Below, piece after piece: positions 1 to 11,781 of a stretch of DNA of 64,000 nt (position 1 is the stretch's first letter; each line of letters begins with the position of its first letter). Origin of the DNA: Anaerococcus provencensis (GTDB lineage: Bacteria > Bacillota > Clostridia > Tissierellales > Peptoniphilaceae); contig NZ_HG003686.1 in NCBI RefSeq assembly GCF_000312365.2, forward strand, positions 820,538 through 884,537, written 5' to 3'. Made by a program: the position numbers and the translations under genes. Below the pieces are notes generated by a model. That model saw only the letters and a list, made by a program, of their open reading frames with translations. It was not told the DNA's origin and did no database searches.

Positions 1-1
1 G

Positions 2-124
2 ATACCTGATGACATTATACAAGGTATTCTTACCGAAGATGCAATTTACGATTTACTAGGTGACAATTATTTTATGGCAAAAGATTTATTGGATCTTGCT
101 AATGATATTATCCAAGACAAATAA
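2..124 (+). CDS. C-terminal end of an unidentified protein (5' end outside the window)
   Basis: An open frame enters from the left edge and stops at TAA 122-124, giving 40 residues rich in Asp, Leu and Ile. It runs straight into a terminator and is convergent with the tRNA gene. I do not recognise the family from this acidic helical tail, so no function is offered. The frame is supported by the position of the terminator just after its stop. Confidence 0.6.
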   Translation: MPDDIIQGILTEDAIYDLLGDNYFMAKDLLDLANDIIQDK

Positions 125-126
125 AT

Positions 127-166
127 AAAAAATAGACCTTAGCGATTTGGCTAAGGTCTATTTTTT
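127..166. terminator. Bidirectional intrinsic terminator
   Basis: A perfect 10-bp stem (133-142 with 151-160) with an 8-base loop is followed by six T on the plus strand and preceded by six A, which read as a U-run on the minus strand. It can end both the leftmost gene and the minus-strand tRNA transcript. Confidence 0.9.
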
Positions 167-170
167 AAAT

Positions 171-246
171 TGGTGCGCCATCAGAGGCTCGAACTCTGGA
201 CACCCTGATTAAGAGTCAGGTGCTCTACCAACTGAGCTAATGGCAC
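171..246 (-). tRNA. tRNA-Lys (anticodon CTT)
   Basis: The minus strand folds as a complete 76-base cloverleaf. The acceptor stem pairs 240-246 with the bases before the 3' A-CCA. The D arm and the GTTCGAGCC T arm are canonical. A 5-bp anticodon stem closes the seven-base loop CTCTTAA, which places CTT at positions 34-36, so the tRNA reads AAG. The 3' CCA is encoded. It stands alone, with its own consensus promoter and a terminator 5 bases past the CCA end. Confidence 0.95.
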
Positions 247-262
247 TGAAGAATACTTTTCT

Positions 263-291
263 ATTATATAGCACCATTATAGTTTTGTCAA
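263..291 (-). promoter_or_regulatory. Sigma-A promoter of tRNA-Lys
   Basis: On the minus strand a perfect TTGACA (286-291) and a perfect TATAAT (263-268) are 17 bases apart, which predicts a start near 256, about 10 bases before the tRNA. This is the strongest promoter in the window. Its -35 lies right next to the stop codon of the lipoprotein gene at 293. Confidence 0.9.
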
Positions 292-292
292 G

Positions 293-1186
293 TTAATATA
301 TAGACCAAATTTTTACAATTTGATTACTTATCTGATCGAAAGTCCATTCTATCTTAGAATTTCTAAGACTATTTGGATCATTTATTATAAATTTACCATC
401 TTTATATGAGTCTATCACAAATATATGACCAAAAAGGGTAAAATATCCTCTATTTACTGAAACTAATAGTGGACCTTTTTCCAATGCCTTTTTCATAGCT
501 TCTTCGTTTAAGGCAACGTCCTCAATTTCATAGTCATATTTTTTTGCTCCATCGTAAAAGAAGTTCCATGAGATACCCTCGTTACCCATGTAATTTTGTG
601 CATCTTTGGCTATTTTATCTGGTGTGATAGAATTATCTTTCTTTAACCTAGATAAAATCATAGCCATAGAAGTAGGTCCACAACCACTAATACCAATATT
701 TCTATTACCTAGCTTGTTGTAGGCCCATCTATTGTCCCATTGAATATAATAAGGGGTTTTTCTTTCTAAATCAACTGATTGGCCAGGAGTGTATGGGAAA
801 TTGGTTAAACCGTTATTCATATTATAAACAAATTCGATTGTGTCCTCATCATTTCCTGCCAAATATGCATCTATATTATCCAAATCATCGAAGTTATCAT
901 AAACCCACTTGGCTTTTGGATTTTCACCAATCCATGATCCTATGTTTTTCTTAAGCTCATCCTTGTTATCGGACTTAAGTTTAGGATTTGTATCTTTGTC
1001 GATATCTTCTTCATTAGATAGAGCAAGTCCCTTTTTAGGTATAAATGTATCTATTGCAAGTTCGTTTATACTTGTAAGAATATTTAAATTTTCTTCATTA
1101 ACTATGCCTTCATTTTCTCTAATATCATCTTTAGAACAAGATGTTAATAGGGGAATGAGAAGAGCAATTAAAAGATATTTTTTCAT
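293..1186 (-). CDS. Lipoprotein with C39-like cysteine peptidase domain
   Basis: A 297-residue secreted lipoprotein. The basic N-terminus, hydrophobic core and lipobox LTSC put the lipidated cysteine at residue 17. A hydrophilic, probably disordered spacer follows to about residue 140. The C-terminal 150 residues look like a Peptidase_C39_2 domain: GISGCGPTSMAMIL with Cys169, then a conserved His254 in FGHIFVID and Asn269-Asp270 in INDPNS, consistent with a Cys-His-Asp/Asn papain-like site. The domain pattern is visible, but the substrate is unknown. No ABC transporter or bacteriocin peptide lies beside it, so a bacteriocin-processing role is not supported. No clear Shine-Dalgarno precedes the ATG. 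Confidence 0.8.
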   Translation of the reverse strand: MKKYLLIALLIPLLTSCSKDDIRENEGIVNEENLNILTSINELAIDTFIPKKGLALSNEEDIDKDTNPKLKSDNKDELKKNIGSWIGENPKAKWVYDNFDDLDNIDAYLAGNDEDTIEFVYNMNNGLTNFPYTPGQSVDLERKTPYYIQWDNRWAYNKLGNRNIGISGCGPTSMAMILSRLKKDNSITPDKIAKDAQNYMGNEGISWNFFYDGAKKYDYEIEDVALNEEAMKKALEKGPLLVSVNRGYFTLFGHIFVIDSYKDGKFIINDPNSLRNSKIEWTFDQISNQIVKIWSIY

Positions 1187-1223
1187 AAGATTACTTTACT
1201 ATTATAAAGATATGCTTCAATAC

Positions 1224-1253
1224 TTGTGATAATTATAAAATTTATGATATAAT
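1224..1253 (+). promoter_or_regulatory. Promoter of queT
   Basis: TTGTGA (1224-1229) and a perfect TATAAT (1248-1253) are 18 bases apart. The predicted start near 1260 falls directly at the first base of the riboswitch aptamer, which supports both calls. Confidence 0.75.
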
Positions 1254-1260
1254 ATTCCGG

Positions 1261-1300
1261 TAATGTTTCTTGGCACCCATTATAAAAAATATCAAGGAGA
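1261..1300 (+). promoter_or_regulatory. preQ1-I riboswitch upstream of queT
   Basis: The leader fits the small class I preQ1 pseudoknot. P1 is TAATG (1261-1265) with CATTA (1278-1282). The first loop is TTTC. P2 is TTGG (1270-1273) with TCAA (1292-1295). The loop carries the typical CACC, and an A-rich strand follows at 1283-1291. The 3' P2 strand runs straight into the Shine-Dalgarno AAGGAG, so ligand-stabilised pairing would hide it: translational control. It sits before a queuosine-precursor transporter, which is the expected target. Confidence 0.85.
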
Positions 1301-1305
1301 GAAAA

Positions 1306-1800
1306 ATGAATAAGAATTTTACAAAGGATACTAACTTTTTGGTTAGATCTGCAGTCGTTGCTGCACTTTACGCAGTATTAACTTTAGTTGTACCTATGCC
1401 ACAGTACGGACCTATACAATTCAGGTTTTCAGAAATTTTAGTACTCTTAGTTTTCTATAATAGAAAGTACATACCAGGGCTAGTATTAGGATGTGCTATA
1501 GCAAATCTATTTAGCCCAATGGCATGGTTTGATGTTATATTTGGTACTTTATCTTCATATATAGCATTTAGATTGATGGAGAAAACAGATAAGTTATTTA
1601 TAGCATCTTTATTTCCAGTACTAATGGTCTCTGTACCTGCAATAGGAACTTATCTATTGCTAGATAATACAGGAGCATTTATCACTATGCTTTTCTCATT
1701 TATGGCAAGCGAATTTGTAATGGTTTCTATCATTGCTGTTATTATATTTAAAATACTAGAAAAGAATACTGGATTTATGAATATTATTACTGATTTTTAA
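1306..1800 (+). CDS. queT: QueT family queuosine-precursor transporter (ECF S component)
   Basis: A 164-residue, very hydrophobic protein with five to six membrane segments, matching the QueT family (formerly DUF988). These are substrate-binding subunits of energy-coupling factor transporters that import queuine or preQ1 and work with a shared EcfA/A'/T module, none of which is in the window. The ATG at 1306 is chosen because AAGGAG lies 7-8 bases upstream. An in-frame TTG at 1270 lies inside the riboswitch and is not credible. Regulation by the preQ1-I element directly upstream fits the assignment. Confidence 0.88.
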   Translation: MNKNFTKDTNFLVRSAVVAALYAVLTLVVPMPQYGPIQFRFSEILVLLVFYNRKYIPGLVLGCAIANLFSPMAWFDVIFGTLSSYIAFRLMEKTDKLFIASLFPVLMVSVPAIGTYLLLDNTGAFITMLFSFMASEFVMVSIIAVIIFKILEKNTGFMNIITDF

Positions 1801-1824
1801 AAAAGCTCCCGCTTGGGAGCTTTT
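1801..1824. terminator. Bidirectional terminator between queT and csoR
   Basis: A fully symmetrical hairpin (AAAAGCTCCC, loop GCTT, GGGAGCTTTT) abuts the queT stop and the csoR stop, so it ends both convergent transcripts. Confidence 0.92.
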
Positions 1825-2100
1825 CTAGATTTTATTTAGTTTGTCAATTATAGCTTCAATTTCTTCTATTTTCTTTAGGCCATCTTCCTTATCTTCATTG
1901 CTAATAGCATCGTATACACAATGCTCTAGGTGTCCTCTTAGAACATCTTTATTTACATTTTTTAATATAGAAATTGATGCCATCAATTGATTACTTATAT
2001 CTATACAATATCTATCATCTTCAACCATCTTTATTAATCCATCGATTTGCCCACCGACAGTTTTTAATTTTCTTATGGTTTTTGCTTTATCAGCATGCAT
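1825..2100 (-). CDS. csoR: Copper-sensing repressor CsoR
   Basis: A 91-residue all-helical repressor of the CsoR/RcnR family. The Cu(I) ligand set Cys32, His57 and Cys61 is visible (RYCIDIS and GHLEHC), which points to copper rather than nickel or formaldehyde sensing. The protein would release its operator when it binds Cu(I). Its ATG overlaps the copA stop by one base (TAATG), so it is translationally coupled and lies in the operon it controls. A matching GC-rich palindrome lies upstream of copA at 4675-4689. Confidence 0.92.
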   Translation of the reverse strand: MHADKAKTIRKLKTVGGQIDGLIKMVEDDRYCIDISNQLMASISILKNVNKDVLRGHLEHCVYDAISNEDKEDGLKKIEEIEAIIDKLNKI

Positions 2101-2327
2101 TATTTATATTCGATACCCTTATATTCATATCCTGCTTCATTTATAGCTTCTTCAATAGCTTTCTCGTCAGCAGCTCCAAAATATGTCACTTCAGCATTTT
2201 TATTTTCTAAGTTAACTTCTGCATTTTCTACAAAGCTTAGTTCTTGTAGAGCTTTTTCTACGTTAGCTTTACAGTGGTTGCAAGTCATTCCATTTACATT
2301 TACTAGTAATTTATTTGTTTGTGCCAT
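2100..2327 (-). CDS. copZ: Possible separately initiated CopZ copper chaperone (internal start within copA)
   Basis: The last 75 codons of copA, starting at an internal ATG (2325-2327), would encode a stand-alone 75-residue CopZ-like protein with GMTCNHC at residues 13-19. A strong Shine-Dalgarno (AAAGGAG, about 2335-2342) lies 8 bases before this ATG on the minus strand. That is unusual inside a coding region and suggests the domain is also made free. The alternative is a relic of an ancestral separate copZ gene joined to copA by loss of a stop. Seen: the site and the domain. Inferred: its use. Confidence 0.55.
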   Translation of the reverse strand: MAQTNKLLVNVNGMTCNHCKANVEKALQELSFVENAEVNLENKNAEVTYFGAADEKAIEEAINEAGYEYKGIEYK

Positions 2328-4661
2328 TTTTTCTTCTCCTTTATTATTTAGTTTATTTTCTTCTCTTGTAATTAGTTTTTGAATCTCATCTTCGTTTTTA
2401 TAGTTCGCCTTAAATCCTTTTAGTCTTAGTGAGTTAAGACAAACAAAGACTGAAGACATACTCATTGCAAATGCTGCAAACATTGGGTTGAGTGTTATTC
2501 CTTTGATAGGGTAGAGCAATCCCGCTGCTAGTGGAATTAGGATAATATTGTAGAAAAATGCCCAAAATAGATTTTCTTTAATAGTTTTAATAGTAGCCTT
2601 TGATAATTCAATAGAACTTACTATATCTAATAGTGAATTTTTCATCAATACAACATCAGCTGATTCTATAGCTACATCTGTACCATTTCCTATGGCTATA
2701 CCGATATCACTTCTAGCAAGGGCAGGAGCGTCATTTATACCGTCACCTACCATTGATACTTTTTTACCCAAGTTTTGAAGTTCCTTTACAACTTTATCCT
2801 TATCCTTAGGAAGTACCTCAGCAAATTTCTTGTCTATGCCTAGGTCATTTTTAATAGCTTCGGCGGTTTTTTCATTATCTCCAGTAACCATGGTTACTTC
2901 ATAACCTAGATGTTTAAGCTCATCAATGGCGATTTTTGAAGTTGCTTTTGGTAGATCCTTTACTGCAATTAGTCCAATTACTTCATCCTCATTGGCAAAA
3001 TACATGGAAGTTTTGCCTTCTTGGGAAAGTTTATTAGATTTTTCTTCATAATCTTTCAGATTAATAGATTTTTCTTCCATTAGTCTGATGTTTCCAGCAT
3101 AATATTTTTTATTATCGATTAATCCTTCAATACCAAATCCAGATATAGCGTTAAAACCATCTACATTTAAAATCTCTGATCCATTTTCCTTGCCATAATC
3201 TACAATAGCATTGGATAGTGGGTGCTCTGACGATTTTTCTAATGAAGATGCTAGACTCATGAATTCGCTTTTATCTATATCACTTATTACATCAGTTACT
3301 TTTGGTTTGCCTTCAGTTATGGTACCTGTCTTATCAAGCAATATTGTATCAACTTTGTGCAAATTTTCTAATGCTTCTGCATTTTTAAATAATAATCCCA
3401 ATTCTGCAGATTTTCCAGTAGCTACCATAATTGCCATAGGGGTTGCAAGACCTAGGGCACATGGGCAGGAAATTACCAAGACTGAAATCATTAAGTTTAG
3501 TGCAAATTCAAAATCAGCTCCCAATATCATCCAAATTATAAAGGTAAGTATAGAAATGACAATAACTGCTGGAACGAAAACAGCTGATATTTTATCAGCC
3601 ATCTTGGCAATCGGAGCCTTAGTTTCATTAGCATCATTTACTAAATTTATAATTTGTGCAAGGGTTGTATCTTCACCAACATGGGTAGCTTGAAATTTAA
3701 AAGAACCTTCCTTGTTAATAGTTGCTGAGATAACTTGATCTCCTACAGTTTTGCTAACAGGTATAGACTCTCCAGTGATAGCTGATTCATCAACTAAAGA
3801 AGATCCTTCTATGATTTTGCCATCAACTGGTATAGAATCACCTGGCTTGATAAAAACTATATCACCCTGATTAATATCTGAAACATCTATAGTCACTTCT
3901 TGGCTATCTCTTATCACTATAGCTTTTTTGGGTGCAAGATTGATTAGACTTTCAAGGGATGCCTTGGTTTTACCCTTTGATTTTGCTTCAAAATATTTAC
4001 CAAGAGTAATAAGTGTTAGAATCATTGCAGCAGATTCAAAATATAGATTGTGCATGTATTGGTGCACAATGTCCAAATCTCCATAGGAAAAACCATAGGC
4101 CATTCTCATTATTGCAAAGATACCATATATGGTTGCTGCACTAGAACCTAGGGCAACCAAGCTATCCATATTTGGAGCTTTGTTAGCAAGGCCTTTAAAA
4201 CCACTTATAAAAAACTTCTTATTGACTATAAGAACTGGAATGGTGAACAAAAATTGAACTAAAGCGTTTAGCAAAGATCCATTCATTCCTGTTAGAACTT
4301 TTGGTATAGGTAGTCCTAGCATTGAGCCCATCGATACATACATCAAGGGTATAAGCATAGCCATAGAAAATCTTAGTCTAAACTTAGTATTTTCTTCTTC
4401 CTTATTGTGATCTCTATCAACTGTGCTTTCGCTATTAGTTGATTTATTTGTCTTATCCTTTAAAGAAGCTCCATAACCTATTTTTTCAACTGAATCTATT
4501 ATATCTTGGCTAGATAATTTATTTGGGTCGTAATCAACACTCATTGATTCACTTATTAAATTTACATTAACTTCATTTACTCCTAATTTTTCGACAGCCC
4601 TTGTAACATTGGCCTGGCAAGATGCACAAGTCATTCCTGTGATGTCGAAACGTTCTTTCAT
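2100..4661 (-). CDS. copA: Copper-exporting P1B ATPase CopA with C-terminal CopZ-like domain
   Basis: An 853-residue Cu(I) efflux pump. An N-terminal heavy-metal domain has MTCASC (Cys12, Cys15). It is followed by membrane helices, TGES, the intramembrane CPC motif near residue 400, the phosphorylation loop DKTGT near 440, SEHP, GDGINDAP, and the last-helix metal site MSMSS. After a charged linker of about 30 residues comes a second heavy-metal domain (MTCNHC) that looks like the chaperone CopZ. The start at 4661 has AGGAGG six bases upstream; an in-frame codon 15 residues earlier has no ribosome site and overlaps the operator region. The fusion of pump and chaperone is the odd feature (see the internal start at 2327). 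Confidence 0.93.
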   Translation of the reverse strand: MKERFDITGMTCASCQANVTRAVEKLGVNEVNVNLISESMSVDYDPNKLSSQDIIDSVEKIGYGASLKDKTNKSTNSESTVDRDHNKEEENTKFRLRFSMAMLIPLMYVSMGSMLGLPIPKVLTGMNGSLLNALVQFLFTIPVLIVNKKFFISGFKGLANKAPNMDSLVALGSSAATIYGIFAIMRMAYGFSYGDLDIVHQYMHNLYFESAAMILTLITLGKYFEAKSKGKTKASLESLINLAPKKAIVIRDSQEVTIDVSDINQGDIVFIKPGDSIPVDGKIIEGSSLVDESAITGESIPVSKTVGDQVISATINKEGSFKFQATHVGEDTTLAQIINLVNDANETKAPIAKMADKISAVFVPAVIVISILTFIIWMILGADFEFALNLMISVLVISCPCALGLATPMAIMVATGKSAELGLLFKNAEALENLHKVDTILLDKTGTITEGKPKVTDVISDIDKSEFMSLASSLEKSSEHPLSNAIVDYGKENGSEILNVDGFNAISGFGIEGLIDNKKYYAGNIRLMEEKSINLKDYEEKSNKLSQEGKTSMYFANEDEVIGLIAVKDLPKATSKIAIDELKHLGYEVTMVTGDNEKTAEAIKNDLGIDKKFAEVLPKDKDKVVKELQNLGKKVSMVGDGINDAPALARSDIGIAIGNGTDVAIESADVVLMKNSLLDIVSSIELSKATIKTIKENLFWAFFYNIILIPLAAGLLYPIKGITLNPMFAAFAMSMSSVFVCLNSLRLKGFKANYKNEDEIQKLITREENKLNNKGEEKMAQTNKLLVNVNGMTCNHCKANVEKALQELSFVENAEVNLENKNAEVTYFGAADEKAIEEAINEAGYEYKGIEYK
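2331..2343 (-). promoter_or_regulatory. Internal ribosome binding site for copZ
   Basis: The minus strand reads TAAAGGAGAAGAA just before the in-frame ATG at 2327. It matches the spacing and strength of the gene-start sites elsewhere in the window. Confidence 0.6.
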
Positions 4662-4674
4662 ATAACCTCCTAAC

Positions 4675-4689
4675 CACCCCCTGGGGGTG
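4675..4689. promoter_or_regulatory. CsoR operator
   Basis: A 15-bp palindrome CACCCCC-T-GGGGGTG stands out in AT-rich surroundings. It lies just downstream of the predicted start point of the copA promoter and just upstream of the copA ribosome site. CsoR operators are C-run/G-run dyads of this kind, and the csoR gene is in the same operon, which predicts copper-inducible autoregulation. Confidence 0.85.
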
Positions 4690-4697
4690 TTAGTATT

Positions 4698-4726
4698 ATT
4701 TAACAAGAAAATATATTATTTGTCAA
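4698..4726 (-). promoter_or_regulatory. Promoter of copA-csoR
   Basis: A perfect TTGACA on the minus strand (4721-4726) is followed after 17 bases by TTAAAT (4698-4703). The predicted start near 4691 is next to the CsoR palindrome, so bound repressor would block initiation. Confidence 0.7.
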
Positions 4727-4756
4727 GCTGGGTATTAATTTGTAAACGGAGGAATT

Positions 4757-5026
4757 ATGAAAAGATATAAACTATTATTCAAAGGTAGAGTTCAAGGCGT
4801 TGGTTTTAGATTTACAGCAAAAATGATTGCAGATAGATTAAATCTAACAGGCAATGTTAAGAATCTATATAGCTATGATGTGGAGTCCTATGTACAAGGT
4901 GAAGAAGAAAATATAGACCGTTTTATTTATGAGTTACAAAATCAAAGATTTATAAGAATAGAATCTATTGACAAAACTGAAGTTGATCTAATTGATTATG
5001 AAAAATCTTTTGATATAGTTGGCTAA
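4757..5026 (+). CDS. acyP: Acylphosphatase
   Basis: An 89-residue single-domain enzyme that hydrolyses acyl phosphates in the cytosol. The signature GRVQGVGFR at residues 10-18 supplies the phosphate-binding Arg18, and Asn36 in VKNLYS fits the second catalytic position. The length is normal. A good ribosome site (GGAGG) lies 5 bases before the ATG. It is divergent from copA and followed after 37 bases by murT. Confidence 0.92.
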   Translation: MKRYKLLFKGRVQGVGFRFTAKMIADRLNLTGNVKNLYSYDVESYVQGEEENIDRFIYELQNQRFIRIESIDKTEVDLIDYEKSFDIVG

Positions 5027-5029
5027 CTA

Positions 5030-5057
5030 TTGATTAACTTTTATTATAAGATATATT
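5030..5057 (+). promoter_or_regulatory. Promoter placing the start point at the murT ATG
   Basis: TTGATT (5030-5035) and TATATT (5052-5057) are 16 bases apart. The expected start, about 7 bases past the -10, is the A of the murT ATG at 5064. No Shine-Dalgarno lies between. Confidence 0.5.
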
Positions 5058-5063
5058 AAAACT

Positions 5064-6392
5064 ATGAGTTTTAAAAATAAATTTTCAAAAGTAATAGCAA
5101 AAATTGTTAGGGCTGGACTAAGGATAACAAAACATAATGCCACAAGCCTGCCTGGATATGTAGCTTATAAATTAGATAAAGATATACTAGATGAGTTATC
5201 AAAAAACACTAAGTTTATTTTCGTAACAGGAACAAACGGAAAGACTATGACAACTCATTTTTTGGTAAGCATACTTAAACAAAGGTATGACAAGGTCTAT
5301 ACAAATGAATCAGGATCAAATATGATTCAAGGAATCATTACAACCTTATTAGATAACCCAGCCAATGAAGAGACAATAGCAGTATTAGAAGTTGACGAGG
5401 CTAATCTAGTTAAAATTGGCAAAAATATAAAGGCTGATTATGTTGTATTCACAAATATCTTTAGAGACCAAATGGATAGGTTTGGCGAAATATATAATAT
5501 ATACGCAAAGCTTATTGATGGAATGAAAGTTATGCCAGATGCAAAAATAATTGCCAATGGAGATCTGCCTATATTTAATTATAAAGAAATGAAAGATTTT
5601 AACAAGTCTTACTTTGCAATAAGAGATTATTCAAAGGCTAGTGATTACTATGAGCTTGACGCAGAACTTAATTCAGATGGGATATTGTGTCCAAACTGCC
5701 ATAGCGTACTTAAATACAGATTAAATAATTATGCTTCTTTGGGTGATTATGCTTGCCCAAATTGCGATTTCCATACACCTGAGATCACATATAGCATAGA
5801 TGAGCTTATAAAGCTAGATGCTAATTATTCTGAATTTCTAGTAGATGGTAGCAAATACGAAGTTAATGTTGGTGGCTTATATAATGTATACAATGCCTTG
5901 GCTGCTCTTAGTGTTGCAAAAGAACTAGGACTAAGTGATAAAGAAATTTATGATGGCTTAAAAAGTCAAAAAAATGTATTTGGTAGGCAGGAAAATGTAG
6001 TTATTGATGGTAAAAATTTAACTATAAATCTAGTGAAAAATCCTACTGGTCTAAATCAAATAATAGATCTTATGATGTTAGAAAAAGAGGAAATATCTCT
6101 AATTTGCCTATTGAATGACAAATATGCCGATGGAACTGATATTAGTTGGATTTATGATTCATATTATGAAAAATTAAAAGACCTAGATATCAAAGATATT
6201 TTCGTTTCAGGTATTAGAAAAAAAGACATGAAAAGGCGTTTAGAAATAGCAGAAATATTTGATGGTGAAATTTCTGAATTTGATTACGAAAAAGAAATTA
6301 ATGCTGTAATTAAAAATTCTAAGACACGAAACATCTATGTATTATCAACCTACACAGCTATGTTAAAACTAAGGGAGGTATTAGGTTTATGA
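5064..6392 (+). CDS. murT: Lipid II isoglutaminyl synthase, ligase subunit MurT
   Basis: A 442-residue Mur-ligase-like protein that, with GatD, amidates the D-Glu of lipid II to D-isoglutamine. The ATP loop GTNGKT is at residues 56-61. A four-cysteine ribbon (CPNC about residue 209 and CPNC about residue 230) is typical of MurT. The C-terminal DUF1727 region follows. It overlaps gatD by 4 bases, as in other Gram-positives. The start fits the family N-terminus, yet no Shine-Dalgarno precedes it, so translation may be leaderless. Confidence 0.94.
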   Translation: MSFKNKFSKVIAKIVRAGLRITKHNATSLPGYVAYKLDKDILDELSKNTKFIFVTGTNGKTMTTHFLVSILKQRYDKVYTNESGSNMIQGIITTLLDNPANEETIAVLEVDEANLVKIGKNIKADYVVFTNIFRDQMDRFGEIYNIYAKLIDGMKVMPDAKIIANGDLPIFNYKEMKDFNKSYFAIRDYSKASDYYELDAELNSDGILCPNCHSVLKYRLNNYASLGDYACPNCDFHTPEITYSIDELIKLDANYSEFLVDGSKYEVNVGGLYNVYNALAALSVAKELGLSDKEIYDGLKSQKNVFGRQENVVIDGKNLTINLVKNPTGLNQIIDLMMLEKEEISLICLLNDKYADGTDISWIYDSYYEKLKDLDIKDIFVSGIRKKDMKRRLEIAEIFDGEISEFDYEKEINAVIKNSKTRNIYVLSTYTAMLKLREVLGL

Positions 6393-7051
6393 AAAGAATA
6401 AATATATGCCACCTCTATGGTAATTTACTAAATACCTATGGAGATATTGGAAATGTTATGGCTATTAGCCACGAAGCCCACAAAAATGGCTATGAAGTAA
6501 ATACCAAGATAGTTACTGTAGGTGATGATTTTAATCCTAATGATTATGACTTTGTATTTTTTGGCGGGGGTCAAGACTACGAACAATCAATAGTTCAAAA
6601 AGATCTAGGAGATAAGGCTAACAAACTTAAAGAATTTATTGAAAATGATGGAGTATTACTTGCTATCTGCGGTGGCTATCAGTTGTTAGGAAAGTATTAT
6701 TATGATGCTTACAACAACAAGATAGATGGCTTATCAATATTCCCTCACTATACTAAGAATCAAGAAAATAGTAAAAGATTCACAGGACCTATAAAAATAA
6801 AGGACAGTTTAACAGGAGATATTTACGAAGGTTTTGAAAATCACGGTGGTGTTACATTTTTATCAGAAGATCAAAACCCCTTTGCCATTGTATTGGATGG
6901 AAATGGAAACAACGGATTAGACAAGACAGAAGGCTTTAGATACAAAAATACTATTGGCACCTACCTACACGGACCATTACTCGCTAGGAATGAAGTTTTA
7001 TGCGAGAATGTATTTAAATTGATCGAAAAAAATGCTAATTTATCCAAGTAA
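6389..7051 (+). CDS. gatD: Lipid II isoglutaminyl synthase, glutaminase subunit GatD
   Basis: A 220-residue CobB/CobQ-like class I glutamine amidotransferase that supplies ammonia to MurT. The nucleophile Cys94 sits in LLAICGGYQ and the partner His194 in GTYLHGP. The FGGGQD loop near residue 58 is typical. ATGA overlap with murT indicates coupled synthesis of the two-subunit enzyme. It acts on the cytoplasmic face of the membrane during peptidoglycan precursor maturation. Confidence 0.94.
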   Translation: MKRINICHLYGNLLNTYGDIGNVMAISHEAHKNGYEVNTKIVTVGDDFNPNDYDFVFFGGGQDYEQSIVQKDLGDKANKLKEFIENDGVLLAICGGYQLLGKYYYDAYNNKIDGLSIFPHYTKNQENSKRFTGPIKIKDSLTGDIYEGFENHGGVTFLSEDQNPFAIVLDGNGNNGLDKTEGFRYKNTIGTYLHGPLLARNEVLCENVFKLIEKNANLSK

Positions 7052-7168
7052 TTACTTTAGTGCAAAATAAGTATAAATTTATTAGTTAAAAATTTTTAAA
7101 ATTTTATACCAATTTAACAATAATGTAGTATACTAATATAGAAAAGAAAATACCTTTTAGGGGGAAGT

Positions 7169-7492
7169 ATGACAGATTCAAAATTACGAAATGAACAAAC
7201 CGATGAACTTTTTGAAGCAATCTTGATGTTAAAAGATGTTGATGAATGTTATAGTTTTTTTACAGATATATGTACAGCTAGAGAAATTCAATCAATAGCT
7301 CAAAGATTACACGTAGCTAAGCTATTAAAAATAAGAAAAACATATAATGTAATTGAAGAAGAAACGGGGGCTTCTACTGCAACTATCTCTAGAGTTAATA
7401 GATCATTAAATTATGGTCTAAGTGGTTATGACCTTGTTTTGGATAAGCTTATAGAAAAAGATTTAAAGAAACAAAGAGAAAATAATAAATAG
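7169..7492 (+). CDS. YerC/YecD family TrpR-like DNA-binding protein
   Basis: A 107-residue helical protein of the TrpR superfamily. The N-terminal helices ending in TAREIQSIAQRLHVAKLL and the helix-turn-helix EEETGASTATISRVNRSL match the YerC/YecD group, which lacks a known ligand. It has a G-rich ribosome site (GGGGGAAG). It stands as a single gene with a terminator after it, near pcrA as in many Firmicutes. Its targets cannot be read from the sequence. Confidence 0.85.
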   Translation: MTDSKLRNEQTDELFEAILMLKDVDECYSFFTDICTAREIQSIAQRLHVAKLLKIRKTYNVIEEETGASTATISRVNRSLNYGLSGYDLVLDKLIEKDLKKQRENNK

Positions 7493-7520
7493 AAAATAAT
7501 AGATTTCTAAGATACAATAT

Positions 7521-7548
7521 AAGAGTTGGCTTATGCCACTCTTTTTTT
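7521..7548 (+). terminator. Terminator after the YerC-like gene
   Basis: A stem (AAGAGTTGGC / GCCACTCTT, one bulged T) with a TTAT loop is followed by seven T. It ends 34 bases before the pcrA start, so pcrA needs its own promoter. A TATAAT at 7553-7558 is the best -10 candidate, with only a weak -35. Confidence 0.8.
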
Positions 7549-7581
7549 GTAGTATAATTAATAGGTAGGAAGGATTTAATT

Positions 7582-11780
<4,199 letters not shown>

Positions 11781-11781
11781 T

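Noticed and set aside
3211..3693. 160-codon plus-strand frame opposite copA
   Set aside because: It is the antisense shadow of conserved copA motifs, with no ribosome site.
7085..7134. Promoter for the YerC-like gene with -10 TATACT at 7129
   Set aside because: The -10 is good, but no acceptable -35 lies at 16-18 bases, so it was not listed as a feature.
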